Shown here: piece by piece, positions 37,560 to 51,030 of the stretch | Numbering within the stretch: position 1 is the first letter of the stretch | Layout of the letters: each line of letters opens with the position of its first letter | NCBI GenBank assembly: GCA_027186245.1 | Contig: CP114483.1 | Coordinates: 14,900,220 to 14,964,219 of the forward strand | DNA from: Coriaria nepalensis | Taxonomy: Eukaryota; Streptophyta; Magnoliopsida; Cucurbitales; Coriariaceae | Direction: 5' to 3' | DNA: 64,000 nt | Notes under the pieces: generated by a model | What the model was told of the DNA's origin: nothing | Seen by the model: the letters and a program-made list of their open reading frames with translations, nothing else | Databases searched by the model: none | Translations under genes and position numbers: made by a program

Positions 37560-40506
37560 ATGCATAGTTTCCTTCAGTAGATCAATTGCAAGTTATGAAT
37601 GAAAGTCGTGTTTTAAATGCGAAAATAGAACTAGTTCGAAGTGCTTCTAAACAAATTAATGATCTGCAAAGACTGAATGATGTCCTCTTTAAGGCTAAAA
37701 TAATGCATTGTTGTATTCAATAGATTAATTGTAGGTTATGTAAGAAAATCATGTTTGAAGGCCAAAAATATAATTCGTTCGAATTCATATATTATGATTT
37801 AATGACTAGAAAAGCCTCAATGACTTGATTTTAAGGCTAAGTAAATGTATAGTTGCCTTCAATAGATCAACTGCAAGTTATGCACGAAAGTCATGTTTGA
37901 AAGGTGAATTTCGTCTGGAGTGATTTAAAATGATTTAATGAGTAAAAGAGATGCAATAATATGACTTTAACACTAAAAAAATGCGTAGTTGCCTTCAGCA
38001 GATCAATTGCAAGTTATGCATGAAAGTCGTGTTTTAAATGCGAAAATAGAATTGGTTCGAGGTGCTTGTAAACAATTTAATGATCTGAAAAGAGTGAATG
38101 ATATGCTCTTTAAGGCTAAAATAATGCATTGTTGTATTCAATAGATTAATTGCAGGTTATGTAAGAAAATCATGTTTGAAGGGCAAAAATATAATTCGTT
38201 CGAATTCATATATAATGATTTAATGACTAGAAGAGCCTCAATGACATGATTTTAACGCTAAGTAAATGTGTAGTTGCCTTCAATAGATCAACTGCAAGTT
38301 ATGCACGAAAGTCATGTTTAAAAGGTGAATTTCGTCTGAAGTGATTTAAAATGATCTAATGAGTAAAAGAGATGCAATAATATGACTTTAACACTAAAAA
38401 AATGCATAGTTGCCTTCAGTAGATCAATTGCAAGTTATGAATGAAAGTCGTGTTTTAAATGCGAAAATAGAACTAGTTCGAAGTGCTTCCAAACAAATTA
38501 ATGATCTGCAAAGACTGAATGATGTCCTCTTTAAGGCTAAAATAATGCATTGTTGTATTCAATAGATTAATTGCAGGTTATGTAAGAAAATCATGCTTGA
38601 AGGGCGAAAATATAATTCGTTCGAATTCATATATAATGATTTAATGACTAGAAGAGCCTCAATGACATGATTTTAACGCTAAGTAAATGTGTAGTTGCCT
38701 TCGATAGATCAACTGCAAGTTATGCACGAAAGTCATGTTTAAAAGGTGAATTTTGTCTGAAGTGATTTAAAATGATTTAATGAGTAAAAGAGATGCAATA
38801 ATATGACTTGAACACTAAAAAAATGCATGGTTGCTTTCAGTAGATCAATTGCAAGTTATGCATGAAAGTCGTGTTTTAAATGCGAAAATAGAATTAGTTC
38901 GAAGTGCTTCAAAACAAATTAATGATCTGAAAAGACTGAATGATGTCCTCTTTAAGGCTAAAATAATGCATTGTTGTATTCAGTAGATTAATTGCAGGTT
39001 ATGTAAGAAAATCATGCTTGAAGGGCAAAAATATAATTCGTTCGAATTCATATATAATGATTTAATGACTGGAAGAGCCTGAATGACAAGATTTTAATGC
39101 TAAGTAAATGTATAGTTGCCTTCAATAGATCAACTGTAAGTTATGCACGAAAGTCATGTTTAAAAGGTGAATTTCGTCTGAAGTGATTTAGAATGATTTA
39201 ATGAGTAAAAGAGATGCAATAATATGACTTTAACACTAAAAAAATGCATAGTTTCCTTCAGTAGATCAATTGCAAGTTATGAATGAAAGTCGTGTTTTAA
39301 ATGCGAAAATAGAACTAGTTCGAAGTGCTTCTAAACAAATTAATGATCTGCAAAGACTGAATGATGTCCTCTTTAAGGCTAAAATAATGCATTGTTGTAT
39401 TCAATAGATTAATTGCAGGTTATGTAAGAAAATCATGCTTGAAGGGCAAAAATATAATTCGTTCGAATTCATATATAATGATTGAATGACTGGAAGAGCC
39501 TGAATGACAAGATTTTAATGCTAAGTAAATGTATAGTTGCCTTCAATAGATCAACTGTAAGTTATGCACGAAAGTCATGTTTAAAAGGTGAATTTCGTCT
39601 GAAGTGATTTAGAATGATTTAATGAGTAAAAGAGATGCAATAATATGACTTTAACACTAAAAAAATGCATAGTTTCCTTCAGTAGATCAATTGCAAGTTA
39701 TGAATGAAAGTCGTGTTTTAAATGCGAAAATAGAACTAGTTCGAAGTGCTTCTAAACAAATTAATGATCTGCAAAGACTGAATGATGTCCTCTTTAAGGC
39801 TAAAATAATGCATTGTTGTATTCAATAGATTAATTGCAGGTTATGTAAGAAAATCATGCTTGAAGGGCAAAAATATAATTCGTTCGAATTCATATATAAT
39901 GATTGAATGACTGGAAGAGCCTGAATGACAAGATTTTAATGCTAAGTAAATGTATAGTTGCCTTCAATAGATCAACTGTAAGTTATGCACGAAAGTCATG
40001 TTTAAAAGGTGAATTTCGTCTGAAGTGATTTAGAATGATTTAATGAGTAAAAGAGATGCAATAATATGACTTTAACACTAAAAAAATGCATAGTTTCCTT
40101 CAGTAGATCAATTGCAAGTTATGAATGAAAGTCGTGTTTTAAATGCGAAAATAGAACTAGTTCGAAGTGCTTCAAAACAAATTAATGATCTGAAAAGACT
40201 GAATGATGTCCTCTTTAAGGCTAAAATAATGCATTGTTGTATTCAGTAGATTAATTGCAGGTTATGTAAGAAAATCATGCTTGAAGGGCAAAAATATAAT
40301 TCGTTCGAATTCATATATAATGATTTAATGACTGGAAGAGCCTGAATGACAAGATTTTAATGCTAAGTAAATGTATAGTTGCCTTCAATAGATCAACTGT
40401 AAGTTATGCACGAAAGTCATGTTTAAAAGGTGAATTTCGTCTGAAGTGATTTAGAATGATTTAATGAGTAAAAGAGATGCAATAATATGACTTTAACACT
40501 AAAAAA
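37560..40506 (+). repeat. 7-mer HOR of the second kind, copy 2, 2947 bp
   Basis: Starts at 37560, 37981, 38402, 38823, 39244, 39665 and 40086 in the same order (l-m-f-g-n-n-p), and near-identical to the previous copy, including GGTGCTTGTAAAC and AAAGAGTGAATG in m. Private differences include CAATGACTTGATTTT in l (about 37820). It confirms that the n-n-p insertion was amplified as part of the HOR. Confidence 0.87.
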
Positions 40507-43031
40507 ATGCATAGTTTCCTTCAGTAGATCAATTGCAAGTTATGAATGAAAGTCGTGTTTTAAATGCGAAAATAGAACTAGTTCGAAGTGCTTCTAAACA
40601 AATTAATGATCTGCAAAGACTGAATGATGTCCTCTTTAAGGCTAAAATAATGCATTGTTGTATTCAATAGATTAATTGTAGGTTATGTAAGAAAATCATG
40701 TTTGAAGGCCAAAAATATAATTCGTTCGAATTCATATATAATGATTTAATGACTAGAAAAGCCTCAATGACATGATTTTAAGGCTAAGTAAATGTATAGT
40801 TGCCTTCAATAGATCAACTGCAAGTTATGCACGAAAGTCATGTTTGAAAGGTGAATTTCGTCTGGAGTGATTTAAAATGATTTAATGAGTAAAAGAGATG
40901 CAATAATATGACTTTAACACTAAAAAAATGCGTCGTTGCCTTCAGCAGATCAATTGCAAGTTATGCATGAAAGTCGTGTTTTAAATGCGAAAATAGAATT
41001 GGTTCGAGGTGCTTTTAAACAATTTAATGATCTGAAAAGACTGAATGATATGCTCTTTAAGGCTAAAATAATGCATTGTTGTATTCAATAGATTAATTGC
41101 AGGTTATGTAAGAAAATCATGTTTGAAGGGCAAAAATATAATTCGTTCGAATTCATATATAATGATTTAATGACTAGAAGAGCCTCAATGACATGATTTT
41201 AACGCTAAGTAAATGTGTAGTTGCCTTCAATAGATCAACTGCAAGTTATGCACGAAAGTCATGTTTAAAAGGTGAATATCGTCTGAAGTGATTTAAAATG
41301 TTTTAATGAGTAAAAGAGATGCAATAATATGACTTTAACACTAAAAAAATGCGTAGTTGCCTTCAGCAGATCAATTGCAAGTTATGCATGGAAGTCGTGT
41401 TTTAAATGCGAAAATAGAATTAGTTCGAAGTGCTTTCAAACAAATTAATGATCTAAAAAGACTGAATGATATGCTCTTTAAGGCTAAAATAATGCATTGT
41501 CGTATTCAATAGATTAATTGCAGGTTATGTAAGAAAATCATGTTTGAAGGGCAAAAATATAATTCGTTGGAATTCATATATAATGATTTAATGACTAGAA
41601 GAGCCTCAATGACATGATTTTAACGCTAAGTAAATGTATAGTTGCCTTCAATAGATCAACTGCAAGTTATGCACGAAAGTCATGTTTAAAAGGTGAATTT
41701 CGTCTGAAGTGATTTAGAATGATTTAATGAGTAAAAGAGATGCAATAATATGACTTTAACACTAAAAAAATGCATAGTTGCCTTCAGTAGATCAATTGCA
41801 AGTTATGCATGAAAGTCGTGTTTCAAATGCGAAAATAGAACTAGTTCGAAGTGCTTTCAAACAAATTAATGATCTAAAAAGACTGAATGATATGCTCCTA
41901 AGGCTAAAATAATGCATTGTTGTATTCAATAGATTAATTGCAGGTTATGTAAGAAAATCATGTTTGAAGGGCAAAAATATAATTCGTTGGAATTCATATA
42001 TAATGATTTAATGACTAGAAGAGCCTCAATGACATGATTTTAACGCTAAGTAAATGTATAGTTGCCTTCAATAGATCAACTGCAAGTTATGCACGAAAGT
42101 CATGTTTAAAAGGTGAATTTCGTCTGAAGTGATTTAGAATGATTTAATGAGTAAAAGAGATGCAATAATATGACTTTAACACTAAAAAAATGCATAGTTG
42201 CCTTCAGTAGATCAATTGCAAGTTATGCATGAAAGTCGTGTTTTAAATCCGAAAATAGAATTAGTTCGAAGTGCTTTCAAACAAATTAATGATCTGAAAA
42301 GACTGAATGATGTCCTCTTTAAGGCTAAAATAATGCATTGTTGTATTCAATAGATTAATTGCAGGTTATGTAAGAAAATCATGCTTGAAGGGCAAAAATA
42401 TAATTCGTTCGAATTCATATATAATGATTGAATGACTGGAAGAGCCTGAATGACAAGATTTTAATGCTAAGTAAATGTATAGTTGCCTTCAATAGATCAA
42501 CTGCAAGTTATGCACGAAAGTCATGTTTAAAAGGTGAATTTCGTCTGAAGTGATTTAGAATGATTTAATGAGTAAAAGAGATGCAATAATATGACTTTAA
42601 CACTAAAAAAATGCATAGTTGCCTTCAGTAGATCAATTGCAAGTTATGCATGAAAGTCGTGTTTTAAATCCGAAAATAGAATTAGTTCGAAGTGCTTTCA
42701 AACAAATTAATGATCTGAAAAGACTGAATGATGTCCTCTTTAAGGCTAAAATAATGCATTGTTGTATTCAATAGATTAATTGCAGGTTATGTAAGAAAAT
42801 CATGCTTGAAGGGCAAAAATATAATTCGTTCGAATTCATATATAATGATTGAATGACTGGAAGAGCCTGAATGACAAGATTTTAATGCTAAGTAAATGTA
42901 TAGTTGCCTTCAATAGATCAACTGTAAGTTATGCACGAAAGTCATGTTTAAAAGGTGAATTTCGTCTGAAGTGATTTAGAATGATTTAATGAGTAAAAGA
43001 GATGCAATAATATGACTTTAACACTAAAAAA
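40507..43031 (+). repeat. 6-monomer unit l-m-q-r-s-s, first appearance of q, r and s
   Basis: Starts at 40507, 40928, 41349, 41770, 42190 and 42611. m has CGTCGTTGCC. q is preceded by GAATATCG and ATGTTTTAATG and has GCATGGAAGTC, CTAAAAAG and TTGTCGTATTC. r has GTTTCAAATGCG and a 1-base loss at GCTCCTAAGG. s has AAATCCGAAAATAG and GATTGAATG. The s monomer is tandemly doubled here but single in the related units further right. q and r carry TTCGTTGGAA in block B. Confidence 0.87.
41573..42002 (+). other. CENP-B-box-like half site TTCGTTGGAA in q and r monomers (two sites)
   Basis: Sites are at 41573-41582 and 41993-42002. The usual block B word TTCGTTCGAA is changed by one base to TTCGTTGGAA, identical to ten consecutive bases of the 17-bp mammalian CENP-B box (YTTCGTTGGAARCGGGA). 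The CGGG part of that box is absent; TTCATATA follows. Of the nine bases regarded as essential for CENP-B binding, TTCG and the A are present and CGGG is not, so binding is not predicted with confidence. Confidence 0.35.
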
Positions 43032-45136
43032 ATGCATAGTTTCCTTCAGTAGATCAATTGCAAGTTATGAATGAAAGTCGTGTTTTAAATGCGAAAATAG
43101 AACTAGTTCGAAGTGCTTCCAAACAAATTAATGATCTGCAAAGACTGAATGATGTCCTCTTTAAGGCTAAAATAATGCATTGTTGTATTCAATAGATTAA
43201 TTGTAGGTTATGTAAGAAAATCATGTTTGAAGGCCAAAAATATAATTCGTTCGAATTCATATATAATGATTTAATGACTAGAAAAGCCTCAATGACATGA
43301 TTTTAAGGCTAAGTAAATGTATAGTTGCCTTCAATAGATCAACTGCAAGTTATGCACGAAAGTCATGTTTGAAAGGTGAATTTCGTCTGGAGTGATTTAA
43401 AATGATTTAATGAGTAAAAGAGATGCAATAATATGACTTTAACACTAAAAAAATGCGTAGTTGCCTTCAGCAGATCAATTGCAAGTTATGCATGAAAGTC
43501 GTGTTTTAAATGCGAAAATAGAATTGGTTCGAGGTGCTTTTAAACAATTTAATGATCTGAAAAGACTGAATGATATGCTCTTTAAGGCTAAAATAATGCA
43601 TTGTTGTATTCAATAGATTAATTGCAGGTTATGTAAGAAAATCATGTTTGAAGGGCAAAAATATAATTCGTTCGAATTCATATATAATGATTTAATGACT
43701 AGAAGAGCCTGAATGACATGATTTGAACGCTAAGTAAATGTATAGTTGCCTTCAATAGATCAACTGCAAGTTATGCACGAAAGTCATGTTTAAACGGTGA
43801 ATTTCGTCTGAAGTGATTTAGAATGATTTAATGAATAAAAGAGATGCAATAATATGACTTTAACACTAAAAAAATACATAGTTGCCTTCAGTAGATCAAT
43901 TGCAAGTTATGCATGAAAGTCGTGTTTTAAATGCGAAAATAGAACAAGTTCGAAGTGGTTGGAAACAATTTGATGATCTAAAAAGACTGAATGATATGCT
44001 CTTTAAGGCTAAAATAATGCATTGTTGTATTCGATAGATTAATTGCAGGTTATGTAAGAAAATCATGTTTGAAGGGCAAAAATATAATTCGTTCGAATTT
44101 ATATATAATGATTTAATGACTAGAAGAGCCTGAATGACATGATTTTAACGCTAAGTAAATGTATAGTTGGCTTCAATAGATCAACTGCAAGTTATGCACG
44201 AAAGTCATGTTTAAACGGTGAATTTCGTCTGAAGTGATTTAGAATGATTTAATGAATAAAAGAGATGCAATAATATGACTTTAACACTAAAAAAATACAT
44301 AGTTGCCTTCAGTAGATCAATTGCAAGTTATGCATGAAAGTCGTGTTTTAAATGCGAAAATAGAACAAGTTCGAAGTGGTTGGAAACAATTTGATGATCT
44401 AAAAAGACTGAATGATATGCTCTTTAAGGCTAAAATAATGCATTGTTGTATTCGATAGATTAATTGCAGGTTATGTAAGAAAATCATGTTTGAAGGGCAA
44501 AAATATAATTCATTCGAACTCATATATAATGATTTAATGACTAGAAGAGCCTCAATGACATGATTTTAACGCTAAGTAAATGTGTAGTTGCCTTCGATAG
44601 ATCAACTGCAAGTTATGCACGAAAGTCATGTTTAAAAGGTGAATTTTGTCTGAAGTGATTTAAAATGATTTAATGAGTAAAAGAGATGCAATAATATGAC
44701 TTGAACACTAAAAAAATGCATGGTTGCTTTCAGTAGATCAATTGCAAGTTATGCATGAAAGTCGTGTTTTAAATGCGAAAATAGAATTGGTTCGAAGTGC
44801 TTCCAAACAAATTAATGATCTGAAAAGACTGAATGATGTCCTCTTTAAGGCTAAAATAATGCATTGTTGTATTCAATAGATTAATTGCAGGTTATGTAAG
44901 AAAATCATGCTTGAAGGGCAAAAATATAATTCGTTCGAATTCATATATAATGATTTAATGACTGGAAGAGCCTGAATGACAAGATTTTAACGCTAAGTAA
45001 ATGTATAGTTGCCTTCAATAGATCAACTGTAAGTTATGCACGAAAGTCATGTTTAAAAGGTGAATTTCGTCTGAAGTGATTTAGAATGATTTAATGAGTA
45101 AAAGAGATGCAATAATATGACTTTAACACTAAAAAA
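43032..45136 (+). repeat. 5-monomer unit l-m-t-t'-g, first appearance of t
   Basis: Starts at 43032, 43453, 43874, 44295 and 44716. m ends TGAATGACATGATTTGAACG and leads into GTTTAAACGG and GAATAAAAG. t and t' begin ATACATAG and share AGAACAAGTTCG, GGTTGGAAACAATTTGATG, CTAAAAAG and TTCGATAG. t has GAATTTATATA (EcoRI site lost) and TAGTTGGCTTC. t' has CATTCGAACTC (EcoRI site lost) and then GTGTAG with CTTCGATAG. The strong divergence of t suggests an older or differently derived monomer. Confidence 0.85.
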
Positions 45137-45978
45137 ATGCATAGTTGCCTTCAGTAGATCAATTGCAAGTTATGAATGAAAGTCGTGTTTTAAATGCGAA
45201 AATAGAACTAGTTCGAAGTGCTTCCAAACAAATTAATGATCTGCAAAGACTGAATGATGTCCTCTTTAAGGCTAAAATAATGCATTGTTGTATTCAATAG
45301 ATTAATTGTAGGTTATGTAAGAAAATCATGTTTGAAGGCCAAAAATATAATTCGTTCGAATTCATATATAATGATTTAATGACTAGAAAAGCCTCAATGA
45401 CATGATTTTAAGGCTAAGTAAATGTATAGTTGCCTTCAATAGATCAACTGCAAGTTATGCACGAAAGTCATGTTTGAAAGGTGAATTTCGTCTGGAGTGA
45501 TTTAAAATGATTTAATGAGTAAAAGAGATGCAATAATATGACTTTAACACTAAAAAAATGCGTAGTTGCCTTCAGCAGATCAATTGCAAGTTATGCATGA
45601 AAGTCGTGTTTTAAATGCGAAAATAGAATTGGTTCGAGGTGCTTTTAAACAATTTAATGATCTGAAAAGACTGAATGATATGCTCTTTAAGGCTAAAATA
45701 ATGCATTGTTGTATTCAATAGATTAATTGCAGGTTATGTAAGAAAATCATGTTTGAAGGGCAAAAATATAATTCGTTCGAATTCATATATAATGATTTAA
45801 TGACTAGAAGAGCCTGAATGACATGATTTGAACGCTAAGTAAATGTATAGTTGCCTTCAATAGATCAACTGCAAGTTATGCACGAAAGTCATGTTTAAAC
45901 GGTGAATTTCGTCTGAAGTGATTTAGAATGATTTAATGAATAAAAGAGATGCAATAATATGACTTTAACACTAAAAAA
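45137..45978 (+). repeat. l-m pair preceding the t-t'-m-u array
   Basis: l at 45137 and m at 45558. l has TATAGTTGCC and TTCCAAACAA with GAAGGCC and AAAAGCCTC. m ends ATGATTTGAACG as at 43453. The pair is repeated in front of the same cassettes at 60716-61557 (offset 15,579 bp). Confidence 0.85.
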
Positions 45979-47662
45979 ATACATAGTTGCCTTCAGTAGA
46001 TCAATTGCAAGTTATGCATGAAAGTCGTGTTTTAAATGCGAAAATAGAACAAGTTCGAAGTGGTTGGAAACAATTTGATGATCTAAAAAGACTGAATGAT
46101 ATGCTCTTTAAGGCTAAAATAATGCATTGTTGTATTCGATAGATTAATTGCAGGTTATGTAAGAAAATCATGTTTGAAGGGCAAAAATATAATTCGTTCG
46201 AATTTATATATAATGATTTAATGACTAGAAGAGCCTGAATGACATGATTTTAACGCTAAGTAAATGTATAGTTGGCTTCAATAGATCAACTGCAAGTTAT
46301 GCACGAAAGTCATGTTTAAACGGTGAATTTCGTCTGAAGTGATTTAGAATGATTTAATGAATAAAAGAGATGCAATAATATGACTTTAACACTAAAAAAA
46401 TACATAGTTGCCTTCAGTAGATCAATTGCAAGTTATGCGTGAAAGTCGTGTTTTAAATGCGAAAATAGAACAAGTTCGAAGTGGTTGGAAACAATTTGAT
46501 GATCTAAAAAGACTGAATGATATGCTCTTTAAGGCTAAAATAATGCATTGTTGTATTCGATAGATTAATTGCAGGTTATGTAAGAAAATCATGTTTGAAG
46601 GGCAAAAATATAATTCATTCGAACTCATATATAATGATTTAATGACTAGAAGAGCCTCAATGACATGATTTTAACGCTAAGTAAATGTGTAGTTGCCTTC
46701 GATAGATCAACTGCAAGTTATGCACGAAAGTCATGTTTAAAAGGTGAATTTTGTCTGAAGTGATTTAAAATGATTTAATGAGTAAAAGAGATGCAATAAT
46801 ATGACTTTAACACTAAAAAAATGCGTAGTTGCCTTCAGCAGATCAATTGCAAGTTATGCATGAAAGTCGTGTTTTAAATGCGAAAATAGAATTGGTTCGA
46901 GGTGCTTTTAAACAATTTAATGATCTGAAAAGACTGAATGATATGCTCTTTAAGGCTAAAATAATGCATTGTTGTATTCAATAGATTAATTGCAGGTTAT
47001 GTAAGAAAATCATGTTTGAAGGGCAAAAATATAATTCGTTCGAATTCATATATAATGATTTAATGACTAGAAGAGCCTCAATGACATGATTTTAACGCTA
47101 AGTAAATGTGTAGTTGCCTTCAATAGATCAACTGCAAGTTATGCACGAAAGTCATGTTTAAAAGGTGAATATCGTCTGAAGTGATTTAAAATGATTTAAT
47201 GAGTAAAAGAGATGCAATAATATGACTTTAACACTAAAAAAATGCGTAGTTGCCTTCAGCAGATCAATTGCAATTTATGCATGAAAGTCGTGTTTTAAAT
47301 GCGAAAATAGAATTGGTTCGAGGTGCTTTTAAAAAATTTAATGATCTGAAAAGACTGAAATATATGCTCTTTAAGGCTAAAATAATGCATTGTTGTATTC
47401 AATAGATTAATTGCAGGTTATGTAAGAAAATCATGTTTGAAGGGCAAAAATATAATTCGTTCGAATTCATATATAATGATTTAATGACTAGAAGAGCCTG
47501 AATGACATGATTTTAACGCTAAGTAAATGTATAGTTGCATTCAATAGATCAACTGCAAGTTATGCACGAAAGTCATGTTTAAACGGTGAATTTCGTCTGA
47601 AGTGATTTAGAATGATTTAATGAATAAAAGAGATGCAATAATATGACTTTAACACTAAAAAA
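45979..47662 (+). repeat. 4-mer HOR of the second kind (t-t'-m-u), copy 1, 1684 bp
   Basis: Starts at 45979 (t), 46400 (t', with a private GTTATGCGTG), 46821 (m) and 47242 (u). u is marked by GAATATCG upstream, GCAATTTATGCATG, TTTTAAAAAATTTAATG and CTGAAATATATGC, and here by a private TAGTTGCATTC. Confidence 0.87.
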
Positions 47663-49346
47663 ATACATAGTTGCCTTCAGTAGATCAATTGCAAGTTATG
47701 CATGAAAGTCGTGTTTTAAATGCGAAAATAGAACAAGTTCGAAGTGGTTGGAAACAATTTGATGATCTAAAAAGACTGAATGATATGCTCTTTAAGGCTA
47801 AAATAATGCATTGTTGTATTCGATAGATTAATTGCAGGTTATGTAAGAAAATCATGTTTGAAGGGCAAAAATATAATTCGTTCGAATTCATATATAATGA
47901 TTTAATGACTAGAAGAGCCTGAATGACATGATTTTAACGCTAAGTAAATGTATAGTTGCCTTCAATAGATCAACTGCAAGTTATGCACGAAAGTCATGTT
48001 TAAACGGTGAATTTCGTCTGAAGTGATTTAGAATGATTTAATGAATAAAAGAGATGCAATAATATGACTTTAACACTAAAAAAATACATAGTTGCCTTCA
48101 GTAGATCAATTGCAAGTTATGCATGAAAGTCGTGTTTTAAATGCGAAAATAGAACAAGTTCGAAGTGGTTGGAAACAATTTGATGATCTAAAAAGACTGA
48201 ATGATATGCTCTTTAAGGCTAAAATAATGCATTGTTGTATTCGATAGATTAATTGCAGGTTATGTAAGAAAATCATGTTTGAAGGGCAAAAATATAATTC
48301 ATTCGAATTCATATATAATGATTTAATGACTAGAAGAGCCTCAATGACATGATTTTAACGCTAAGTAAATGTGTAGTTGCCTTCGATAGATCAACTGCAA
48401 GTTATGCACGAAAGTCATGTTTAAAAGGTGAATTTTGTCTGAAGTGATTTAAAATGATTTAATGAGTAGAAGAGATGCAATAATATGACTTTAACACTAA
48501 AAAAATGCGTAGTTGCCTTCAGCAGATCAATTGCAAGTTATGCATGAAAGTCGTGTTTTAAATGCGAAAATAGAATTGGTTCGAGGTGCTTTTAAACAAT
48601 TTAATGATCTGAAAAGACTGAATGATATGCTCTTTAAGGCTAAAATAATGCATTGTTGTATTCAATAGATTAATTGCAGGTTATGTAAGAAAATCATGTT
48701 TGTAGGGCAAAAATATAATTCGTTCGAATTCATATATAATGATTTAATGACTAGAAGAGCCTCAATGACATGATTTTAACGCTAAGTAAATGTGTAGTTG
48801 CCTTCAATAGATCAACTGCAAGTTATGCACGAAAGTCATGTTTAAAAGGTGAATATCGTCTGAAGTGATTTAAAATGATTTAATGAGTAAAAGAGATGCA
48901 ATAATATGACTTTAACACTAAAAAAATGCGTAGTTGCCTTCAGCAGATCAATTGCAATTTATGCATGAAAGTCGTGTTTTAAATGCGAAAATAGAATTGG
49001 TTCGAGGTGCTTTTAAAAAATTTAATGATCTGAAAAGACTGAAATATATGCTCTTTAAGGCTAAAATAATGCATTGTTGTATTCAATAGATTAATTGCAG
49101 GTTATGTAAGAAAATCATGTTTGAAGGGCAAAAATATAATTCGTTCGAATTCATATATAATGATTTAATGACTAGAAGAGCCTGAATGACATGATTTTAA
49201 CGCTAAGTAAATGTATAGTTGCCTTCAATAGATCAACTGCAAGTTATGCACGAAAGTCATGTTTAAACGGTGAATTTCGTCTGAAGTGATTTAGAATGAT
49301 TTAATGAATAAAAGAGATGCAATAATATGACTTTAACAGTAAAAAA
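47663..49346 (+). repeat. 4-mer HOR of the second kind (t-t'-m-u), copy 2, 1684 bp
   Basis: Starts at 47663, 48084, 48505 and 48926, same order. Private marks: GAGTAGAAGAG before m and CATGTTTGTAGGGC in m (about 48700). The t and t' monomers here keep the EcoRI site (CGAATTC), unlike those at 43874, 44295, 45979 and 46400. Confidence 0.87.
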
Positions 49347-51030
49347 ATACATAGTTGCCTTCAGTAGATCAATTGCAAGTTATGCATGAAAGTCGTGTTT
49401 TAAATGCGAAAATAGAACAAGTTCGAAGTGGTTGGAAACAATTTGATGATCTAAAAAGACTGAATGATATGCTCTTTAAGGCTAAAATAGTGCATTGTTG
49501 TATTCGATAGATTAATTGCAGGTTATGTAAGAAAATCATGTTTGAAGGGCAAAAATATAATTCGTTCGAATTCATATATAATGATTTAATGACTAGAAGA
49601 GCCTGAATGACATGATTTTAACGCTAAGTAAATGTATAGTTGCCTTCAATAGATCAACTGCAAGTTATGCACGAAAGTCATGTTTAAACGGTGAATTTCG
49701 TCTGAAGTGATTTAGAATGATTTAATGAATAAAAGAGATGCAATAATATGACTTTAACACTAAAAAAATACATAGTTGCCTTCAGTAGATCAATTGCAAG
49801 TTATGCATGAAAGTCGTGTTTTAAATGCGAAAATAGAACAAGTTCGAAGTGGTTGGAAACAATTTGATGATCTAAAAAGACTGAATGATATGCTCTTTAA
49901 GGCTAAAATAATGCATTGTTGTATTCGATAGATTAATTGCAGGTTATGTAAGAAAATCATGTTTGAAGGGCAAAAATATAATTCATTCGAATTCATATAT
50001 AATGATTTAATGACTAGAAGAGCCTCAATGACATGATTTTAACGCTAAGTAAATGTGTAGTTGCCTTCGATAGATCAACTGCAAGTTATGCACGAAAGTC
50101 ATGTTTAAAAGGTGAATTTTGTCTGAAGTGATTTAAAATGATTTAATGAGTAAAAGAGATGCAATAATATGACTTGAACACTAAAAAAATGCATGGTTGC
50201 TTTCAGTAGATCAATTGCAAGTTATGCATGAAAGTCGTGTTTTAAATGCGAAAATAGAATTGGTTCGAAGTGCTTCCAAACAAATTAATGATCTGAAAAG
50301 ACTGAATGATGTCCTCTTTAAGGCTAAAATAATGCATTGTTGTATTCAATAGATTAATTGCAGGTTATGTAAGAAAATCATGTTTGTAGGGCAAAAATAT
50401 AATTCGTTCGAATTCATATATAATGATTTAATGACTAGAAGAGCCTCAATGACATGATTTTAACGCTAAGTAAATGTGTAGTTGCCTTCAATAGATCAAC
50501 TGCAAGTTATGCACGAAAGTCATGTTTAAAAGGTGAATATCGTCTGAAGTGATTTAAAATGATTTAATGAGTAAAAGAGATGCAATAATATGACTTTAAC
50601 ACTAAAAAAATGCGTAGTTGCCTTCAGCAGATCAATTGCAATTTATGCATGAAAGTCGTGTTTTAAATGCGAAAATAGAATTGGTTCGAGGTGCTTTTAA
50701 AAAATTTAATGATCTGAAAAGACTGAAATATATGCTCTTTAAGGCTAAAATAATGCATTGTTGTATTCAATAGATTAATTGCAGGTTATGTAAGAAAATC
50801 ATGTTTGAAGGGCAAAAATATAATTCGTTCGAATTCATATATAATGATTTAATGACTAGAAGAGCCTGAATGACATGATTTTAACGCTAAGTAAATGTAT
50901 AGTTGCCTTCAATAGATCAACTGCAAGTTATGCACGAAAGTCATGTTTAAACGGTGAATTTCGTCTGAAGTGATTTAGAATGATTTAATGAATAAAAGAG
51001 ATGCAATAATATGACTTTAACAGTAAAAAA
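49347..51030 (+). repeat. 4-mer HOR of the second kind, copy 3, with a g/m chimera in place of m
   Basis: Starts at 49347 (t, with AACAGTAAA and AAAATAGTGCATTG), 49768 (t'), 50189 and 50610 (u). The third monomer begins as g (ACTTGAACAC, ATGGTTGCTTTC, TTCCAAACAA, GATGTCC). It ends as the m of the previous unit (CATGTTTGTAGGGC, GACTAGAAG, CTCAATGAC). A crossover is therefore visible inside it, between about 50312 and 50391. Confidence 0.85.
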
